Source of the DNA: Schistocephalus solidus
Taxonomy: Eukaryota > Platyhelminthes > Cestoda > Diphyllobothriidea > Diphyllobothriidae
DNA length: 64,000 nucleotides
Assembly: GCA_017591395.1 (NCBI GenBank)
Contig: WEDG01011612.1
Location: 1-64,000, forward strand
Reading direction: 5' to 3'
How positions within the stretch are numbered: the stretch's first letter is position 1; every line of letters starts with the position of its first letter. A program made the position numbers and the translations under genes. The notes beneath the pieces were generated by a model that ran no database searches, was not told the origin of the DNA, and was given only the letters and a program-made list of their open reading frames with translations. This document shows positions 45,401-57,380 of the stretch, one piece after another.

Positions 45401-46070
45401 CCTCAACCCTGAGGGACGGCCAGGCACAAGCGTCCGCAGCCTTCCTTTTTCCCAAACGAGATTGGGTCTTGCTAACTGTGGTGGCTAAAAAACATTGTCA
45501 GCTCATTTCTGGCAGACGGAATAGTAATCTGCTGTTCCATTGTGTGGCGACTTCACCCTGAGTGACCCGGCTGGCCTTTAGTTGTTTCACACACATTTTG
45601 TGCTTCCCTACAATGACTTGGTTGTAATTTGCACCCTTACAAGCCTGTAGTGATGCCTTTGCGATTGCCTGTTATGAAGGCATTCCTGATAATTTCGAAG
45701 TTGCGTGCCCAAGGTCAATTTGCAGATTGTTGACAAAAGCCATCTTGAAAGTTACCCTGATTAATACGAAGTTCATCCACAGAACAAGAGCCTGCGAGTG
45801 TGTACATTCAACGATTTTTTGAAAGGCTGTTTGGTTGGCCATCTGCCTTTTTATAATACGCAAAGTTGCCCTTCTCGAGTGATTGCACTGGCGTCCACTT
45901 CGCCAGAAAAGCAGTATTCTGGGTGACTATCTTCTTTCGTCTTTGTAGGTGACGATGCAATCGCGACCCGCTGGGTCGACATTACCCCAGAAGTGGAACT
46001 GTACGCCAGTCATCGTGAGTTTATCGCCTTGACTGCGAAATTGCACGACGCTCATTGGCCCGAAAAATGA
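33220..46070 (+). CDS. ADP-ribose pyrophosphatase, NUDT9 type (six exons found, 5' exon missing)
   Basis: Joined exons 33,220-33,419, 37,873-38,061, 41,196-41,307, 43,772-43,915, 45,067-45,184 and 45,949-46,070 give 885 nt in one frame (294 residues plus stop), all with GT-AG ends. The protein closely matches animal NUDT9, which hydrolyses ADP-ribose to AMP and ribose 5-phosphate in mitochondria and cytosol. Conserved blocks are [37 protein letters not shown], the Nudix box GMVDPGE-x7-REFSEEAL at residues 168-189 with its metal-binding glutamates, [20 protein letters not shown] and the C-terminal [14 protein letters not shown]. Human NUDT9 is 350 residues, so about 55 N-terminal residues, including any targeting peptide, lie in an exon I could not find upstream of 33,220. 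Conserved REF rather than the variant box of TRPM2 argues for an active enzyme. No TRPM channel domain is present. Introns carry retroelements but no exon is damaged. Confidence 0.93.
33568..33621. repeat. 54-bp perfect palindrome in NUDT9 intron
   Basis: Arms of 27 bp (CGCAAAGTAGTTCGCAGAGG TTTTTAA and its exact reverse complement) meet with no spacer at the TTAA|TTAA centre (33,594/33,595). It could extrude as a cruciform. It lies about 150 bp after the donor of exon a. Confidence 0.95.
35045..35606 (-). repeat. tRNA-derived SINE-like element in NUDT9 intron
   Basis: On the - strand it starts GCCCGTGGCTCAATGGTTAG, a tRNA-like head with an A-box-like TGGCTCAATGG. An anticodon-arm-like GACTTCTGATCAAGAGGC follows, resembling tRNA-Arg(UCU). 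The region where the B box should lie (GGCTAGAGCCTC) is diverged. A body of about 480 bp follows, part of which recurs at 31,845-32,170 on the + strand. It cannot fold as a normal tRNA. Confidence 0.6.
35680..37860. other. Intronic DNA, unassigned
   Basis: This is the remaining part of the first found NUDT9 intron. Open frames on the - strand (for example 36,749-37,051) have no recognisable family. Fragments such as [13 protein letters not shown] on the - strand near 35,950 faintly recall an RT 'NGVKQGC' block, but neighbouring blocks are missing. Confidence 0.35.
37873..38061 (+). CDS. NUDT9 exon b
   Basis: It follows ATGTAG and encodes [20 protein letters not shown] through [20 protein letters not shown] and DPIVT. 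It ends in CG before GTTAGC (phase 2). This is the substrate-proximal segment most conserved between NUDT9 proteins outside the Nudix box. Confidence 0.93.
38605..38646. repeat. Short imperfect inverted repeat
   Basis: TAGGTTGGCGTGTA (38,605-38,618) and TACACGCCGACCTA (38,633-38,646) are reverse complements with one mismatch, around a 14-bp loop. A related AGGTCGGCAAGTAATACGG occurs nearby at about 38,316, so this may be a piece of a small repetitive element. Confidence 0.6.
38650..41190. other. Intronic DNA, unassigned
   Basis: Most of NUDT9 intron b-c lies here. I find no protein family or RNA gene. The stretch 40,400-41,050 is GC-richer and repeat-like but matches nothing else in the window. 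Confidence 0.35.
41196..41307 (+). CDS. NUDT9 exon c
   Basis: It follows TTTTGCAG and encodes (R)[17 protein letters not shown] then [20 protein letters not shown]. It ends before GTACGT in phase 0, so the double glycine of the Nudix box is split across exons c and d. Confidence 0.93.
42520..43620 (-). pseudogene. Second Penelope-like element, degenerate, inside NUDT9 intron c-d
   Basis: On the - strand pieces follow the PLE order. VSFNVTALF (near 43,475) is where other PLEs have FDVTALF, so the first catalytic Asp is Asn. Next come [14 protein letters not shown], then [16 protein letters not shown] (43,175-43,230), where YVDD has become [24 protein letters not shown] and [10 protein letters not shown] follow. 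Then come [11 protein letters not shown] near 42,960, [17 protein letters not shown] near 42,810 and a GIY-YIG remnant [20 protein letters not shown] (42,560-42,620). The family differs clearly from the 18-31 kb array (EEE-rich thumb, CNC-type endonuclease start lost). Both catalytic positions and the frame are gone. Confidence 0.75.
43772..43915 (+). CDS. NUDT9 exon d (Nudix box)
   Basis: It follows CTTCTAG and encodes [22 protein letters not shown]..., 48 codons in phase 0, ending FE before GTGAGG. All invariant Nudix residues (G, E, R, E, EE) are present, followed by a helical segment [13 protein letters not shown]. Confidence 0.95.
45067..45184 (+). CDS. NUDT9 exon e
   Basis: It follows TTTTTTACAG and encodes [39 protein letters not shown] and the first base of G. 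It ends before GTATTC (phase 1). Confidence 0.93.
45949..46070 (+). CDS. NUDT9 exon f (terminal)
   Basis: It follows TTTGTAG and encodes (G)[38 protein letters not shown] and K, then TGA at 46,068-46,070. It ends shortly after the conserved 'AHW', as in animal NUDT9, which has only a short variable tail beyond it. Confidence 0.93.
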
Positions 46071-46219
46071 TTGCCATTACCGTCTTTCACCTTTCCTTGT
46101 CCGGCAGGCTCAGCAACGCTCAGTTGCACCAAGATTTTCAGTTCTGATCTTATTTGTACGAGCTTATTTGTAATTATTATTAAAACCTACCTATCGTTGT
46201 CCTGCCTTTCTGTGGACCT

Positions 46220-48145
46220 TGATATATACTTCTAGTAATTCTTAGTCTGACTTATGTGGCCGGGGAGGCATCATTTGCTGTCGTCCCGGTGCTGTAGTTG
46301 GTCCGAAGATGTCCAATAAGACCGATTCATGCCCGGAATCTTCGCTGACACCGTGGGCATGTTGAGAGCGGTTGAGTGTTGACGTTGCGAGGCGAAGGCA
46401 GTTGGGATTTGTAAGCTTCGCGTGTAGCTTTGGCGGCGGTTTTGCAATTGGATTCGTAGATTGTTGCTCCCGTCTTCACTGTCCTAGTTTGCCGGGTTGA
46501 CCTGCAGTTGCTTCAAAAAATTCTTCATAGTATCTGTATAGCGTAGCACTTGCCCCCTTTTTTGATGGCAACCTGCTGTGACATCTCCATGGAAGAGTCA
46601 TTGTATTAGTCGCTAGTCGTCCGCCTTCAAGAAGTGGCCGCTGCAGCGCAGTTGCAGTTGTCTCAGCAGGTCGTTAATGCTGAGGTCGATTCGTTTCAGC
46701 ACTTTCCTGTCCGTGATCTGGTCCTGTCATCGCAACTTTAGTACTTGAAATGGAAGTGGTTGAGCTTGCACGCCTGTTTCCGGTACACCATTCAGGTCTC
46801 CGTTCCATATAGTATCGTCGGCAAGATAACAGCTTTGCACATCTTTATCTTGGTGCTCAGAGACCGTATCGATTCCGGACGATGTTCTGCAGGCGATCGA
46901 AGACTTCACTAGCTTTGAAGATTACGTGGGCCACATCGTCGATTTTGGTGCTGCGGGAGAGGGTACTGGCCAAGAAGCTAGAGGTGCTCACAGCTTGCAG
47001 TCGGATGCCATTGACGTTGATGCAAGGTACGATCCACGCAATGTTTCGTGTTGATGGTCAGACCGACGTCGCGTACGGCAACGAAGAGATAATACCCCTT
47101 TGCATGTCCCCTTCTATTGTTGCTTTGAGAGCGCAATCGTCGGTGAAGAGAAGTTCATGGACGGTAGTCGTGAATACATGTGACTGGAAGTGCTTCCACC
47201 GATGATTGAGGAGTTGGCCGTCCATCTTTTAGGTTATGCGGATTTCAGTGCGTTCGTCACGATAAGCCTCCATTAACATGACAGAGAACATGAGGTTGAA
47301 GAGGGCAGGGTGACTGGGTGGCTAACCGGTAAGCCAGCTCGTTACTTAAATGAAGCTTGTGAGCATGCACATTAAAGGAAACACTTTTCAACCTATCCGG
47401 CCGTCGTTTGAGGTCTCCTTAGTGGCTGTAGGTGGTTATTCAGCTTGGAGATGACTAGGTGATGGTCTCTCCACCCGTCAGACCTCGGGATCGTTTTTGT
47501 CACCAGCACGTCCTGCTAGTCTCGCCTTCGGACGAGGACATAGTCCAGACTTACCAGTGCCGGGACCGGGGGTGCATCCAGGTCGCCTTTTTCCCCTCCC
47601 TCACCAACGGAAGATAGTTAGGATGAGGCGATGCTCTGTGCAGGTTCGCTGGAGGAGCAGGTCATTGGAGTCAAAAGGACCATGGGGTCCCAAGACTCCT
47701 CTCCAGGCTGCATAGCCTGTGCCGACCCGGGCGTCAAAAACACCAAGGACCATTGAATTATCCGTCTTCGGCACAGACACCAGGAGGGCGTGCAGAATTT
47801 TTTTCCGCCGTATCGGAGCTGGTCATCGGGTAGCATAGACGCCGACGATGGTGGCAACTTCTTCTCCCCGAGGAGGCTCATCAGGCGATCGTTGATGCCC
47901 TGCGGCACACAGGGCAGACATCCTACGATGTCGGTCAGGATGGCAAATGCGACGCCGGCAGCGTGTCACTGTCTGTGGTCGGCCGCTCCAGGAGGTGTAA
48001 CTGGTAGCCACCTCCTCCAGTTGGCGTTGGTCAGCAAAGTTAGTTTCGTTGAGTGCGGCTATTACCACCTTCGGGTGCGCCAGTTACCGTGCGAGTATTT
48101 TATTCCTCCGTTCCGGTCAGCTGTTCCTCATATTGTCTACAATTG
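46220..48145 (-). pseudogene. RTE-like LINE remnant downstream of NUDT9
   Basis: On the - strand the endonuclease appears first: VIAALNETNFADQRQLEEVA (near 48,060-48,000), SGRPQTVTR, then MPQGINDRLMSL (47,908-47,873) and WMHPRSRHW near 47,590. The segment DVLVTKTIPRSDGWRDHHLV (near 47,510-47,450) follows. The reverse transcriptase end follows after a large gap: a KHFQSHVFTTTVHELLFTDD piece near 47,200-47,140 (TDD box), INVNGIRLQAVSTSSFLAST (47,025-46,965), LSRSTKIDD and a frame-shifted C-terminal part to about 46,250. The middle of the RT is missing and many stops are present. The same overall type (not the same copy) occurs on the + strand at 54.4-57.0 kb. Confidence 0.75.
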
Positions 48146-49640
48146 AACAAGCCTTTTAGGCTGCTTGAGTGAACGGACTCATTCGAGCAACCCGGATTGT
48201 ATGACAGGCGGAGGGAGAGGAACGGGGTTGTGGCAGTTTCATTGTTTTTTTTGACCATGTGTTTTGCAGTCCACGAGCCATGGTCTGCTGCAGAATTCCT
48301 GAGACCCAGCGTTTGTTTATGGCACTTTTTCAGCCCCCGGCGAGGGGTAAGCAGTGCTATCCCTAAATAGAGCTGCTGAGCCGTCCCAGACGGCTGCCAA
48401 TATCCAATATGGACCATGGACTTATTTAGTGGAGACACACACAATACCAGATACCCTTACAGTGTTCGGTTCACCGGTGGAAGAGGTTGCCCAGGTGTGG
48501 CTGCTAGGCAGTGCCTAGCTGCGTGGAGCCAAAGATGAGAGTTGGGTGCTAGTTAGGATTCGTTATATGTGGCCACCACTAATGTGATGCAACCTGCCAC
48601 ACTTCGCAAAGAAGGTTCCTTGCTAAGCACCCCTACACCGGATAGCTGCATACACACAAAAAATGCAATTTGTAGGCGTGCTTCTAATTCCTGCAATCGA
48701 ATTTTTTTGATTCTTTAAGGTTGCGGCCTGCCAGATAACATAGAGGTTCAGTAGAGTTGGGGAAAATGCGTGGTACTAACAAAATTATCTTCATTAGAAC
48801 CTGAAGACAAAACGCTTGACAAATCCAACCTGTCTTACCGTAATAGTTTCTTTTTGTAGACTCTGGAAAACTACAAACGAACGTGTTAATTCTATACCTT
48901 TTTTCATATTTAGTCCTTTTTAAAGTACGTTAGTGCGTCTCTGGCAAAATTTAGCGATAGCATAGCGCAGTTAAGGTAAACTATGAAGTCGATCCCACGA
49001 ACCCTTGGGCCAGAGCACACGAGAAAGAATCCAGAGAGCCACGATTTTAAATTCAGGCACCATGGTGCACCGGGTCAAGGCGCACTCCAATACACAACGA
49101 GAGCACGTATTTAAAGTAAACAAACAGGAGAAGGGCAGAAGATACAAGTGAAATTACTATTCAGTTCATTAACAGCTCCCTGAGAAACAGAAGATGGGGC
49201 ACTAAATGTACTGTCAATGGTCAATAGGTAGCCACGGGAAACGCGTTAACAACCAATCTTGGGGACCTTGATAATGTGTGGGAGGCCAACTAAGGACTGC
49301 CAACCGACATCCTCGAGGTTCTTCTGTGGCCCAGCGGGGTTAAACCTCTCAAAAATAAACCGAGTATGTAAACGGCAAGCCAGCTACATCCTCACAATAG
49401 AATTATTTTTCTCTGTAACTCGAAGCCAGTCAGGAGAAAATGAACCGTGTCGTAAATACCGACTTACGACGGAATAATGAAGCGGGTATTGATAGTACAA
49501 TATGGGTAACTCAATTTCTTTTACCTGGATGCCGTCTTACAGGGTGGAGGAACATTCCAGCCCACACGTCGCATTCTGACTAAGCAAAACACGCCATTTT
49601 GTGATCCGATATCAACCCTATGACTACTTAAAATCCTTCT
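48145..49640. other. No recognisable gene
   Basis: No protein family is visible. Sequence upstream of the RTE-like remnant may include its 5' untranslated part, but nothing defines its end. Confidence 0.35.
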
Positions 49641-49659
49641 TGAAAATGCCTACAAAATT

Positions 49660-49985
49660 ATTGACACGCACAAAATTTTCTTAACAGGCCAGGAGCGAAA
49701 CTAAAGTCAACGAAATACCTAAGTATGTAGCGGGTGGGGTATAGCTTAGAACTGGGATGGAGGATATTAGGACACTGAAGTATCCTCGTTTCTGTTTGCC
49801 AGGTTAAAACAAACGGGCGATAATGAAGCCATTTCATTGTCTACAAACATGTTGACGCGCAGAAAACTGACTTACCACACCAGGAGCGAGACTTACATCA
49901 AAAAATTGCCAAGCATCTAATTGATAGAACAAAGTGCAGAAATAGGCTGAAGGATATCAGGATGCTGCAAGACAAATGCAAAGAT
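49660..49985 (+). repeat. Diverged tandem duplication, period about 190 bp
   Basis: A first block (TTGACACGCACAAAATT, GGCCAGGAGCGAAACT, GGATGGAGGATATTAGGACA) and a second (TTGACGCGCAGAAAACT, ACCAGGAGCGAGACTT, GCTGAAGGATATCAGGATG) follow in the same order, about 190 bp apart. Similarity is moderate, so this is an old duplication. Confidence 0.45.
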
Positions 49986-49989
49986 AAGA

Positions 49990-52900
49990 TAAAAGTGGCA
50001 AAGCGGCCAGAAGAATAAGTTCGTGCATTGTATGCTGTGCGCATGGGGTAGGCAGCAGCGTAGAGAATAAAGTACGTGTGGAGTTTAAACGACAAGCGAA
50101 ACTAGAGGAAATATAGAACCGATAGGAAACCCCGGGAAATCCGTTCACACAGACCACTTCTGATACGGAAGGCCTTAGCAAAGCGGAAAGGCTACTCAGC
50201 GATACTCCTGGAAGCCATCACAACGGGTAACCCGGTCATTCACAGCTGAAGTCCCGAAACGCCAGCTTTCGAGTAAAACCACACGAGATCCCGTCCAGCC
50301 ACTTTTCTAGGCTTTAAAGACGCGCCAACTTCGCCTGAGCATGTTCTCATTGGTCGGTCTATACGTTCTCGCGTCAAGATAGTATTGTGCTGCCTGGCTC
50401 TAACTATTCTGTCACACCAAGTAGGACAAAATCTTGCTCCGCGGTTCTAATCAGTCACTGCTACCTAATACAGAGCGGTAAATCACTCTCCGCGATGCCT
50501 CAGTAGTCTAAACTTACTTTCGCCGCGTGCACTCATGTTTTTTTGAATGCCTGTTTGTTTTCGAATGCCGCACATCAATTCTAAAGACGGTTTTCCCTCT
50601 ACTGTCTCTACGACAGTGTTCAGATCTGATCAAATGCAAATGAATTATATTGCTACAAGTTTCGGGAGAAATGTAACTGACGCCCAACAATGCCATCCAT
50701 GTCCGGCGTCCTTCAGCTCACTGCCTCAAGGTCATGCAACTTCGCCACGAGCGGTTTTCCACTCGCTGACCTGCAGACATTTGACCGATTTCCACTCGCG
50801 CACACACATGCATCCAGAGTCGTGCTTGCCCAAGCGCCACTGAATAGCTCACCCCTCGGCCGACGCATCGCGGGCCTCTAAACGCTCGGATATTGCAGCA
50901 AACAACGATTGGATAACACTTGACTTGCTCCATAGCCATAGTTAACCAGCTTCCACCACTGTCTCGTTCTCTCTCAGGCATGGTTGGACGCAGTCGACAC
51001 TCCCCCTGGTATCGCCAGTGGCCACGGCTGCTTGAGACAGCAACTCAGGTTTGTGAGCACAATAAATCCTCCAATCTGGTGTTTTCTGTTCCTTTCCTAC
51101 AACCCGGGACTTGGTTTGATGATCGTACTGCAGCGGGTACAACCACTGCTCAGACATTACAAAGCGGTGAACCTGACTTGATCCAAGCACTGCTCAGACG
51201 CTACAGGAACCTTTCTCAGTTAGGTTTCCTTAACAGTTTAAATCCCTCAATTGCCTTTTCTGTGTCTGATTGGGCAAGACAACCCACTGGCTCGTGTTGA
51301 TGAAGTCTAATACTCTTCAGATTACAATTTCTTCCTTTGGGTGTGGTGTTATTTCCCGTGATTTCACTATTCCCAGATGCCTTTTGTCGGGTGTCAGTGG
51401 CCAAAGTCACGAAGCATCCCTATAATGTCCACGCTTCGAGGGCTTTGTTCCCGCAAAGTCCTGCTCTGTTTGACTAGCACCCGGTTTATGGACTCTCGAG
51501 GGACTTAAAATGCCTGTTGCTTGACGCGCAATCAGAATAGTTCCCACGCACCCAACTCCACCCCCCCCCCAATGGTCTGCTCATTCCTATCCTAAATATA
51601 TTTGTCGCATTGCTTGCTCCTCTTCTTGTCCATGGCCCATTGAAGGGACTGCCTTTGGCCCTTACGACTCCTTGGCACCAGGATTAGTTGCATATAAGAC
51701 TACGATTTCATCGCTCTTGTGTTTCATTTTACTCTCAAAGGCTAAGCAAGGCTTGACCTGTGTATGCGTTTACACCTTTCGGTGACTCCTCTGCCCTCAG
51801 TATTGTTCCGTGACATTAGTGTAGCAATTACGGATGGATGGCCTCTTGTCCTGCAGATGACTCTTCTTTGACGATAGTTTGGCAACTAGATGTCCATCTT
51901 CCATTTTAATTGTGTTCTCCGCTGAACCCAGATGGCCCAGTGTCTTTAAAGGACTATTAATCGTGCTGTTTATTTGTCATATTTTTATAGATGAGGTAAA
52001 TATTTCTTCTTCCCCTTCGACCTTCTAGTCCTGAGTGCTCCAATGTACTTACCGAATGAGTCCCTTTTTGCGGTACCTTGGTGCTGGCCCATCGTCCACG
52101 GCCCCGTTATTTACATTGAAAACCTATTGACTCAAAAATTGCATTTTTCGGCTTCGTCCCTACCACACCACTCAGTCTTTAGTTCGGAAATCTATCGGTG
52201 CTTTTACTATCCTCCCTATGCCCCCTATTTCTGGATAACTAAAAAACGTATACTTTCTTTCCGAGGCGTATCCTTCGCGTGCTCATCTCTGTTCCCAGTG
52301 TCTACTAGGGTATTATGGTATGACATTCTACCACAAGGCTAGAATAGACTACTAGTAGAATTCCTGAGGGCTTCCGCGTATTCGCTTTGTCCCCGTTGTC
52401 CTTCGTTAAGTCCGACATGGATTAGGTAGCATGCACCGCAGGTCAGTGCTCCAATGGCCGATTGTACTTTCCTTGGAGCGATTTACAACCTGTGACGAAA
52501 CTGGGTTACAGAGGTTAAGACTGTATTTGTTATCCTAACTTGCGATTTTGACTTATCCTCGTGAAATTTATTCATTTTTATTTCATCCATTGTGAATGGA
52601 GGTGTTTTTGCCGTACATTTCGGAATGTTTCTTTCACAGTATGGCATTGTCTTTCCCTGTGCACATTAAAAACCGCGGCAGTAGACGTTTTAAGGGTTTG
52701 AGGCTGCACATTAACACCTCTTCGACATAGATGTGGCCCAAGGATGTCCTGACGTGTTTCAGTTTTTCGGACCCTCCATGGCACGCAGATTTTGGTGGAA
52801 CGGTGCCACCGCGCCGGTGTGAAATAATCCAAAACGTCCAGGAGCCACCAAGTGCAAACTGAGGGTAAACTTTCTAGTTACTTTGCCTTGCAACATCTGG

Positions 52901-54050
52901 TTTGTTTCCACGTGTGCAGGAGCGTCTACTCATTTGCCTGATATGGTTGCACGCTTTTCAACCCATCCAGCGAAAATTTGACACCAGGAATCTCGGAGCG
53001 TGTTCATATTCCGAACCTGATGAAAGCACGCTCTTAATTCCCCACAGCTAGCGCCAGGTTTTACAAAAGTCGCGCTGTCTGCCCAAGATATTTTTCGTCC
53101 CCTCTTTGTGGAACACAGTTCTATTTTTACCCACGTTATTTTTCCACCCTAATTGGAACTTGGTTGATGGGTCTTAGCAGTTCCATCCGCTTCTAGCTGC
53201 CACGCCAATGGCGACCTCAGAAGGTAATTAAAACTGCCAGGCTTGACCAAACTCGCATATCGCATACCTCCGTCTACAGCCGTCTCTCTCAAATTCTCCC
53301 GGTTCAATCGAATTGTCTGCGGTAGGAGAACCGCAGCTGTATTCTTTTTATATACAGTGATCACGATTCTGACCCAATACTACTAAGTAGTTACGCCATC
53401 AACGCCAAAAACCGGGCACAAAAGCGTCCTTTTTAACCCAAATATAGCAGCATGGCATACGTACCTGTCGTCAACGATATTTCAACCAAGCAATCGTTTT
53501 TCTGTGCAAAAACTTTCATTCTTAAATAGTCCATACAGGTCTACTAGCCCGTTTATGAGCACTCATAATCGCCGAAAAATTTTCTAAAGCAAAACTTGTT
53601 AGTATGCGTTCAGCCCAGCTAAATAACTGGATTAGAAATAATAAGATTTGGTGACTGCAGCTCTTTGGGAAGACGGGTTACCCGTTAGCCTAGATGCTGG
53701 CTACCCGAAGAGAGCACAGGTTGCGGATAGTGGAACGGTCTTCAGTGAAGGTTAGCTGCGAAATAAGCAATCTCAGGTTCGATGAATAAGCATTTGCGTA
53801 ACAGCAGTGATAGTGCTACCAGGGTGCGGAGGGCTGACGTCTGGCACGCCGACTGACTTAATAAAACGCCGCAAATCCCTACGAGATTGAAATGGCAACC
53901 GTGAACTGCCATTAAATAATTTTGCCTGCCACCGCTGCCTCGTGGTTAGGTTCTTGAGCCAAAGCGCTAGAGGAGACAAACTCGAACAAACAATCCTAGT
54001 AGCTGTTGGGGACCAACCTGTATTCAAAATCCCCAAGAAACCTCATGAAT
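49990..54050. other. No recognisable gene
   Basis: Open frames up to 126 codons (50,920-51,300) lack known domains and plausible exon structure. Features visible are a C-run near 51,560 and generally mixed composition. I see no RNA genes or structured repeats. Confidence 0.4.
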
Positions 54051-54399
54051 AATGTCCGATTACAGTACAACGATCCATGCTACGGTGTCCGCGGGAACCG
54101 ACGCGCTCCGTAACCCTGGTCGGTGGTGCGGGCAAATAGTTTACAAGTTGGACTACTCAACCGAGAACGGACTACTGGTATTGGATGCTGAAATGTGCTA
54201 ATTTTTCTGGACCCAGTTACAAAGTTTGACGGCACGGTCTTCATCAGTACCCCGTGGATGTCTGAAGTCCGAATCCCCCACTCAGGTTCGAGAGAAATAA
54301 AGATCCCGGAAGCCAACCCCACTTCACCCCGTACCACAGCGGCCCACGGGACTCGTCTGGTAGATACGGTGTGCCTATGCCCTCTCGAAACAAACAAAC

Positions 54400-57000
54400 C
54401 GCTCACTACTTGCATGGAAACAGTCAACGACTGAATGGTTTACGCGAGACAGAAGGGTCACATTACCAACCCCTCTGTCGTCTCCGCGTATGTACCGACA
54501 TCAGCTGCCGGACAGCGCGATAAAGAGGCCTTCTACCCGCAGCTGCTAGAGTTAGTACATAGGCTACCTCGCCGTGATCTGTCGATCGTTGGGGGGCATT
54601 GGAATGGTAGGACTGGACGGGTTTGGACTTAGCTCTCGTTGCGACAAATCTGAATTTCGCTGATCAGAACCGACTGGTTGTCACGAACACGCGCTTCCGG
54701 CACCGCCACAAATATCTGCTGACTTGGTATTCAAATGACCGTCATACTGCGAGTCAGATCAACTATATTCTAGTTAGTTTAATGTTCCGCAGTTGTGTCC
54801 ACGATAGGAGCTCGACGCGTGGTGCCGAAACTGGTAACGCCCACGGGTCTGGCCATGTGCTCGTTCGCAAACGCCTGAGATCACCTCTCATCTGCACGCA
54901 AAATGCCATGGGCGAGACGCCTCGATGTCACAAAATCCGGCAACCCAGCGCCGCCGAGGCCATTAACACAGAAATCCAGTTCCATTTTACGACCCGAGTC
55001 AACAGAGAAGGCAGTGATCAATGGTCATCACTGAAGACATCCGTCTATGGGGCAGCTTAAAACATTTTCGGATTCACCCAGTGGCGACACAATGACTGGA
55101 TCAACGGACGAATCCTGCAGTCTGCCCAGACGGCTCGAGCCAGGTCCCACAACGATGCTTCCTTCCGCCATTTGGGGAACATGACAGCGAAGTAAGCTAA
55201 AGATACCTACAGAAATATTGGTCTGGGATAGCAACGTCCATGGAACAGGCCTCAAACATTGGTGACACTCGCAAACTCTACCAAATTATCCACCAAGTTA
55301 GTGGTAAGTAAATGGTGGCTTTATTGCTGACAACTCGGCCAAGGTTGGTCGCTGGCGTGAGCACTTCGAGCGCCTTCTCAACTTTGATGAACAACTAATC
55401 ACACCCTCGCTATCCTCTGCAACTGATTTTTCTCTCTAGCTTATGCAGTGTCGTGCGACCCCCATTCCGAGGGAGAAGTCACTGATGCAATACAGAGACT
55501 GCACAACAACAAGGCTCCCGGAAAGGACGGTATTCCCACTGAAATCTACAAGGCCAGTGTCGACGCCCTGGCTTCATGAGGTGATTGGACAAGAGTAGAG
55601 ATGAAGTAGTTCCTAATGACTGGGGTTCGGACATCCTCTTGTCTGCCTTCAAGAAGGGAGATAAGGCAAAGTTTGAGAACTACCACGTCATAAGCCTCAT
55701 CGACGTTGTCGCAAGGGTCTTCACTATTGTCCTTCTCTGACGGTTTCATTCTGTACGTGACTCTATAACGCGGCCCAACCAAACCGGATTCCGAGCTGGG
55801 CGTTGACCAAATATTCACTCTGAGGCGCATTCTGGAATTCCGCCTTGGCTACCATCTGCTTTATTGATTTCGCTGCTGCGTTCGACTCCGTATATCGAGT
55901 CTCTATGGTGAATAATGGAACTGAGTGTGCCGGTAAAAATCATTGCCTACTATCGCTACACCACGACGCAAGTCCACGTCAATAGTAATCTCTCACAATC
56001 ATTCGATATCCGACTTGGTGTTTGACAAGGTTGCATTCTGTCGCCTATTTTGTTCCACTACGCCATTGACTGAATTCTCGGGAAGGCCCTACATGGTTCT
56101 GACGGTGTGGAATTTGCACCAGGACGACGCCTGACTGACAGACTACGCTGACGATATCGCCTTGCTAGCCTCAAGCTTTGGTGATTTACAGTCTGTGGTA
56201 TAGCGGGTGAATGAGATCGCTATTTCGGTCGGCTTATCCAAAAACTGGAAAGACCAAATTGTTTTCGAGCTGCATCCCTGACCAGGAGAAAGCACTTTTC
56301 GGGATTAATGACTGTCAACTGGAAGAAGTAGACAGTTTTAACTACCTCGGGGAGAGGATGCTGCCGAGTGGACAGTAAGGACGACATTCTCTCGAATTGA
56401 CGCTGATCACCGGGTTTTTTCGATCCTTCGAAAGTGCCGATGAACTCGACGCGACCTCTCTGTCGCAGGGAAGATCCACATATACAGTGCATCCGTCCGG
56501 TCGGTCCACCTCTACGGTTGTGACAGCTGGGCTGTGCTCGTGGAAGATGAGTAAAGACTTGAGGTATTTGACCATCGTTGCCCGAGGGCCTTCCTTCAAG
56601 TGAAGTACACAGACGACGTCTCAAACGACGCAGTCCGCACTCGATGCAATAATATAGCCAGGATATCTCAGGCCATCCAAAAAAGAGGACTGAGGTGGTT
56701 TGGGCACGTTGTCCGTCACACGCTTCACGACCTGAATTCTACTGCTGTCGATCCGGCGCCGCTGCCCACTTTTAGGCGTCGAAGAGATCAACTAAAAATC
56801 TGGGCCAACACGGTTTGGCAAGACATGGAGGCGGCGCTTGGACCTTTGGTATTCGGCGTCCTTCGCTGGAGAAACGAAAAGGTCGAGTTATCCAGTCTGC
56901 TGCCACGAATCGTCACGCATGGAGGCATGACATCATCGAGGCCGTTTAGATCGGACATTATCATTACTTGTACTTTGCATGAAAATTCCAGTAATCGTAT
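54400..57000 (+). pseudogene. RTE-like LINE ORF (endonuclease + reverse transcriptase), degenerate
   Basis: Blocks in changing frames follow LINE order. Endonuclease: VSAYVPTSAAGQRDKEAFYP and LPRRDLSIVGGHWNGRTG (54,480-54,620). Linker: GRWREHFERLLNFDEQL (near 55,340-55,390), then EGEVTDAIQRLHNNKAPGKD (55,470-55,530). Reverse transcriptase: KKGDK..NYHVISLIDVVARVF (55,650-55,720), PNQTGFRAG (near 55,775), FIDFAAAFDSVY (55,860-55,890, catalytic Asp), DYADDIALLASSFGDL (56,140-56,190, ADD box) and the tail LRWFGHVVRHTLHDL to LGPLVFGVLRWRNEKVELSS (56,690-56,900). At least ten frame changes and stops are present. The 3' end type recurs at 59.8-60.1 kb. Confidence 0.8.
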
Positions 57001-57111
57001 AATGCTGCCTTTGTTGTCATGGATTTTTTTTAGTCAAAACTAATGTGAGGAAACGTTATTCCGTTTTAGGCCCATGAATACCATAATCATCTAACCTTCC
57101 GTACCGATCGG

Positions 57112-57131
57112 CGGCTAGCTTAAGCTAGCCG
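57112..57131. repeat. 20-bp perfect palindrome
   Basis: CGGCTAGCTTAAGCTAGCCG is its own reverse complement. It lies just beyond the 3' end of the RTE-like remnant and may be incidental. Confidence 0.7.
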
Positions 57132-57380
57132 TTCGCTATATCTCTAAGCCGTGAGCCAAGAGGATCTGGCATGAAGAAGGACAATTTGTGCTGACCGCAG
57201 TTCACACTTTGACGTGTGCTCGTCCATATGTGCAAAGGGATCAAAGCTTTCATGCAAGATAAAGGCTTAAAGATGGGCGAACTAACAGGAATTTGGTAAT
57301 CAACGTTTTAAAAACGACCTGTAAAACACAGTGGAAAAGAAAATGAAAAAAAGGATTGGCAGCAAAGTAGCCCGGATTTA

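Noticed and set aside
50920..51300. 126-codon frame (MTCSIAIVNQLPPLSRSLSG...)
   Set aside because: No recognisable domain, composition like translated noncoding DNA, and overlapping frames of similar length on both strands.
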